Part shown: positions 61,247-64,000 of the stretch, one piece after another
Layout: every line of letters starts with the position of its first letter
Position numbering within the stretch: position 1 is the first letter of the stretch
NCBI GenBank assembly: GCA_050744865.1
Contig: JBOGHW010000003.1
Span: forward strand, 1 to 64,000
Direction: 5' to 3'
From: JAKACA01 sp050744865
Lineage (GTDB): Bacteria; Actinomycetota; Acidimicrobiia; Acidimicrobiales; Bog-793
Length of the DNA stretch: 64,000 bases
Program-made: the position numbers and the translations under genes
Notes under the pieces: generated by a model
What the model was told of the DNA's origin: nothing
Databases searched by the model: none
Seen by the model: only the letters and a program-made list of their open reading frames with translations

Positions 61247-62097
61247 TCGCGGAGGAAGTCGTCGAGCTTCTCTCGCTCCGCGACGGCAGCCGGTGGGCCC
61301 TCGACGGCCGGTGTGCCGGTGGCGATGTCGGCGCCTGGCTGGCTCGTCGCCCCGACGGCCGGCCAGTCGTCTTCAAGTGGATCGAGGGGCAGGACGACGG
61401 CCGCCTCGCCTGCTCCCTCGAGCTCGTGGGCCGCCTGCGGGCGCTCGGTTACCCGATCCCGCCTCATGACGAGCTGGCTGTGCTCCCCGGCGCGGCGGCT
61501 GTCGTGCAAGACCTCGTCCCGCACGCGGGCGTCTCCGACGTGGTATCCCACCGGCTGCTCGACAGGCTGCTCGAGCTGAACGAGCTGCAGGCCGGCGTGG
61601 CCGCCGGGAGCAACACGTGGGCCGAAGCGATGGAGCACTCCTTGGTCGAAGGCGAGATCGGCTACTGCATCCGTGGGACCCTCGCCACTCACGGCCGCCA
61701 GGCCGCCGCGCTTCTCGCCAGGATCACCCGCATCGGCCGTGAGTTGGCCGCTGCCTTGCCGCCGGGCAACGACGCCGTCCACTACGACTTCCACCATCGC
61801 AACGTTCTGCAGGACAGCGACGGCGTCGTCGCCGTCATCGACTGGGAGGGCTGCCGGCCGGGCGACAGGGTCTTCGACCTCGTGACGCTAGGGATATCCC
61901 TAGCAGTGGCTGATTCGGCCGACGGCGTCGAGCAGCGCGTCTGGGACGCCGTGTCGCGGCTCGGCGAACCCGACGCCGTCGCCGTCTACGTGGCGCACAT
62001 GTCCCTCAGGCTCGTGGACTGGTCGATACGCAACCATCCCGACGAGGTGCCGCTCTGGCTGCGTGTCGCGACCGAGCGCCTCGATGACCTTGGTTAG
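61243..62097 (+). CDS. Aminoglycoside-phosphotransferase-fold kinase, copy 1
   Basis: 284 residues from GTG 61243, coupled to the upstream gene by GTGA. The APH-type kinase residues are VVFKWIEG near 42 (the Lys), HYDFHHRNVL near 181 (catalytic Asp and Asn) and VIDWEGCRPGDRVFDL near 196 (metal Asp). The substrate is unknown; many relatives act on small metabolites, not antibiotics. Its stop overlaps by 4 bases with the stop of the convergent relative. Confidence 0.75.
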   Translation: MIAEEVVELLSLRDGSRWALDGRCAGGDVGAWLARRPDGRPVVFKWIEGQDDGRLACSLELVGRLRALGYPIPPHDELAVLPGAAAVVQDLVPHAGVSDVVSHRLLDRLLELNELQAGVAAGSNTWAEAMEHSLVEGEIGYCIRGTLATHGRQAAALLARITRIGRELAAALPPGNDAVHYDFHHRNVLQDSDGVVAVIDWEGCRPGDRVFDLVTLGISLAVADSADGVEQRVWDAVSRLGEPDAVAVYVAHMSLRLVDWSIRNHPDEVPLWLRVATERLDDLG

Positions 62098-63053
62098 CCG
62101 CTGCGCGTCGACTGGCCGAGGATCTGCTTGAGGCGCTTGGCCACGCCAGCCAGGTCGTCGCCGAGTTTGGCGAACGTGCAGTATGCCAAGTGGGTAAGCC
62201 CGATGTGCAGCTCGTAGCACTCCAGGCGCTCCTCGAAGTCGGGTACGTCAAGGCCGATCGAGGCGTAGTGGGAACGGATCGCGCCGAGGAAGTCCGCCGC
62301 TGCCAGGCCGGCGTGCCACGGGGACCAGAACGTGAACCAGGCAACCTCGTACACGAAGTCGCCGAAGCTGAGGCATCCCCAGTCGAAGACGGCTTCCAGG
62401 CGAGAGGCGTCTTGGGCGACGAGGACGTTGCGATTCAACAGGTCGAGGTGAAGGACGTGCCGGATCTCGGGCAACGCCCCGAGCAACGAGTGGAGGGAAG
62501 CTTCAGCGGTTACGAACAGCTGATCGAGCTCAGGCGTTGCCGCCAGCTGGGACCGCCACCCGCTTACGCGGTCCCCCGGCGTGTCGACGAGGCCGCCGAG
62601 CAGCCAGTCGCGCCAACAGGTGGTGTCCGGCTCTGAAGCGTCCTCGACCCAAGTGCACCCTGACGGGTGGGGGAGCTCGACGGCTCGTAACGCGTCGAGC
62701 CCGGCCAGCAGAGCCGGCATCAGCTGCTTGAACCTGGCGGCATCGAGCGTCTCGAGGAAGCGGCCGTGATGCAGCTCGGAGAGGGCGTAATACCCGCCCA
62801 GCGCTTCGCCCACCTCATGGACGTGGGGCACCGGGAGCGCCGGACCGTCGAATGCCACTGCCAACAAGTCCTTCATGTAGTCGTCCCGGTACGGGCCGAA
62901 GCGCACCACCAGCCCGTCGCCGCCCAGGCAGAACGAGAAGGCCTTCGACCACGCTCCGCCGGTCAGCTCGGCAACGCCGGAGACGCCGGTGCCGTACCTC
63001 TCGCCCAGCCAGGTCGTCGCAGCCTCGAGGTCGATCGTTGGCTGCTCACTCAC
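62094..63053 (-). CDS. Aminoglycoside-phosphotransferase-fold kinase, copy 2
   Basis: 319 residues from GTG 63053. Motifs: ELTGGAWSKAFSF near 28 and LVVRFG near 48 (nucleotide loop, with Arg where Lys is usual), HLDLLNRNVLV near 203 and VFDWGCLSFGDFVYE near 222. It resembles the hygromycin-B/aminoglycoside phosphotransferase family; resistance cannot be inferred. It is only distantly like the convergent copy at 61243. Its GTG overlaps the stop of the broken regulator frame upstream (GTGA), so that remnant may still deliver ribosomes. Confidence 0.78.
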   Translation of the reverse strand: MSEQPTIDLEAATTWLGERYGTGVSGVAELTGGAWSKAFSFCLGGDGLVVRFGPYRDDYMKDLLAVAFDGPALPVPHVHEVGEALGGYYALSELHHGRFLETLDAARFKQLMPALLAGLDALRAVELPHPSGCTWVEDASEPDTTCWRDWLLGGLVDTPGDRVSGWRSQLAATPELDQLFVTAEASLHSLLGALPEIRHVLHLDLLNRNVLVAQDASRLEAVFDWGCLSFGDFVYEVAWFTFWSPWHAGLAAADFLGAIRSHYASIGLDVPDFEERLECYELHIGLTHLAYCTFAKLGDDLAGVAKRLKQILGQSTRSG

Positions 63054-63388
63054 TGGACCTGTCTAATCGACGTTGCTCTGGCGGGCCGGTCAAAGCGGCG
63101 TTTGAGGCGTCCATGGGAGCGGTCGATGAACATGCGGGTGCATCCGTCGCGTCCGCATTGCCGCAGGCGCTCCGCGTCGGGACCGCCGAGAAGTTCGATC
63201 GCACCGCGGACGATGCTCGCTAGCACGGATGCCATCGAGCCTGAACGGATCACCGTTCCGTCAGCGCTCAGCGTGACGGCGGTCGGGGCGAGTTGTCCGT
63301 GCCGGTTGAGCACGGCCCGGTCGTCTGACTGTGCGCCGTGTCCGGTGACGCGGGCGACGGCGACGCGGTAGATCGCCTCGCCCAGCAC
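63050..63388 (-). pseudogene. Truncated CGNR zinc-finger regulator remnant
   Basis: The 112-residue frame matches only the C-terminal part of CGNR/ABATE-type regulators: EAIYRVAVARVTG near 4, then RLRQCGRDGCTRMFIDRSHGR near 75-95, landmarks for the first half of the zinc finger. The N-terminal half (about 80 residues) is missing, and so is the second half of the zinc finger with the CGNR motif; the end reads FDRPARATS, as if WC...CGN had been deleted in frame. Its 5' boundary coincides with that of the broken O-methyltransferase on the other strand. Confidence 0.55.
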
Positions 63389-63390
63389 GA

Positions 63391-63721
63391 TCGCGTTGCC
63401 CTGCCCGCAACCTCGATCGCGCCGGGCTGCGGTCGGTGGTCGAGCTACGTGTCCAAGATGCCGAGGCCGCGCTGAAGCAGTCGCGGGACGCGCAATGGGA
63501 TCTGATCTTCCTCGATGCCGAGCGACCGGCCTATCGGGGGTACTGGCCCGACCTCATGCCTGCGCTCAAGCCCGGCGGTCTACTGGCCGTTGACAACGTG
63601 CTCTCCCACGCCGACCAAGTGGCCGAGTTCCGGGCACTCGTCAGCGCCGACCCGCGAGTGACCGAGGCGCTCGCCTCCACCGGCGCCCCCGTAGGGCCAC
63701 TGCGTGGTGCTCGTCGTCTAA
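63391..63721 (+). pseudogene. Truncated O-methyltransferase remnant
   Basis: An open frame without its N-terminal half. VVELRVQDAEAAL, DLIFLDAERPAYRGYW, ALKPGGLLAVDNVLSHADQV and EFRALVSADPRV are the C-terminal motifs of class I SAM O-methyltransferases (family 3). The SAM motif I region is lost to the left. After TGAPVG (about 63690) the expected ending continues in another frame as CVVLVV and stops at TAA 63719-63721, which indicates a small frameshift. Possible start GTG 63436, but the product would be inactive. Confidence 0.55.
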
Positions 63722-63769
63722 GTCCTCGCTGGCGAGCAACACGCTGGCATCGAGCACCCAGAGGTTCAA
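63641..63769 (-). pseudogene. Truncated VapC-type PIN toxin
   Basis: TTG 63769 overlaps the antitoxin stop (TTGA) and opens a frame reading LNLWVLDASVLLASEDLDDEHH, which is the beginning of a PIN-domain toxin with the first catalytic Asp in VLDAS. Family similarity ends after about 24 residues and the frame stops at 63641, 42 codons in all. The rest of the about 130-residue toxin is absent; the DNA there belongs to the O-methyltransferase remnant. The toxin is therefore dead. Confidence 0.5.
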
Positions 63770-64000
63770 CACTCTGGCCGGGTCGCCTTGACCAGGTCGC
63801 CGACCCTGCCCCCCATGGCCCGCAACCTGCCCCCCGAGACGTTGATCTCTGCCATCCGCGCGGCCCGCCGGATGCTCCCTTGACGCAGTGACTCTTCGGC
63901 CAGCTGGCGTAGCAACCCGCTCCGTGAGAGCCCACGACGGTCTGCCTCGGCGTCAACTGCCCTCAACACATCGTCCGGGAGCGACACCATCACCTTCGCC
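63766..64000 (-). CDS. VapB-type ribbon-helix-helix antitoxin (start just outside window)
   Basis: The frame reads AK-VMVSLPDDVLRAVDAEADRRGLSRSGLLRQLAEESLR, described in parts: VMVSLPDDVL is the DNA-binding strand, RRGLSRSGLLRQLAEE the two helices of a ribbon-helix-helix dimer. The last bases of the window (GGCGAAGG on this strand) suggest an MAKV start two bases beyond the edge; GTG at 63993 is the first start inside. The C-terminal part, MAEINVSGGRLRAMGG, would contact the toxin. The toxin gene behind it is truncated. Confidence 0.65.
   Translation of the reverse strand, partial: AKVMVSLPDDVLRAVDAEADRRGLSRSGLLRQLAEESLRQGSIRRAARMAEINVSGGRLRAMGGRVGDLVKATRPEC

Overview
The window is high-GC DNA from a free-living actinobacterium. 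The evidence is a SigB/F/G-type sigma factor with an Rsb-style partner-switching network, two membrane Ser/Thr kinases of actinobacterial type, a recC-recB-recD operon, a 180-kDa-class NAD-glutamate dehydrogenase, frequent GTG and TTG starts, and ATGA/GTGA gene overlaps. Acidimicrobiia or a related lineage is my best guess, but it is inference. No rRNA, tRNA or CRISPR array was seen.

Layout. 1-545: 3' end of a transposase, then non-coding DNA. 545-5000: a thiamine-diphosphate enzyme, a small membrane protein, a four-helix DUF4383-type membrane protein, a 56-residue hydrophobic peptide, a short Hsp20 and an RsbW-like protein. 5290-11840: a STAS anti-anti-sigma factor, a four-GAF/PP2C phosphatase, a second GAF/PP2C-like protein whose catalytic residues are lost and whose N-terminus is frameshifted, and a canonical RsbW-type kinase. 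12000-20400: a DoxX-like protein, two Ser/Thr kinases, an aldo/keto reductase, a glycerophosphodiesterase, an MscS channel and an NfeD/SPFH pair. 20400-25700: an NAD-dependent formate dehydrogenase operon. 25700-26270: a hairpin-rich non-coding block. 26270-34400: DUF2461, DUF2277, a PLP decarboxylase, a UbiA-like protein, a UbiE-like methyltransferase, an S9 peptidase, a YgiD-type dioxygenase and a diiron protein. 34400-43000: NAD-GDH, a CBS protein, cysteine dioxygenase, PdxH and threonine aldolase. 43000-44900: a second DUF4383 gene, a second RsbW-like gene and the sigma factor. 45000-57300: MalY-type lyase, DedA, an anchored protein, a sulfotransferase and recCBD. 57300-64000: tandem repeats, pirin, GNAT, glutamate decarboxylase, an AcpH-like protein, two aminoglycoside-phosphotransferase-fold proteins, and a patchwork of broken genes ending in a VapB-type antitoxin.

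How it fits together. The main signal is a general-stress regulon. Four sites match GTTT-N16-GGGTA, the known SigB/SigF promoter form. They lie before the ThDP enzyme, before a mini-ORF/membrane-protein pair, and before each of the two DUF4383 genes. The second DUF4383 gene leads into the sigma-factor gene, so the sigma factor probably amplifies its own expression. The two DUF4383 genes are each followed by RsbW-like paralogs that lack the ATP-binding asparagine. The STAS protein, the active phosphatase, the dead phosphatase and the intact RsbW lie just downstream of the first module. This reads as a partner-switching system in which active and degenerate copies of the same parts occur side by side. 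The right end carries the marks of several deletions: both genes of a divergent pair lack their 5' halves at one junction, and a VapC toxin is cut off after about 25 residues.
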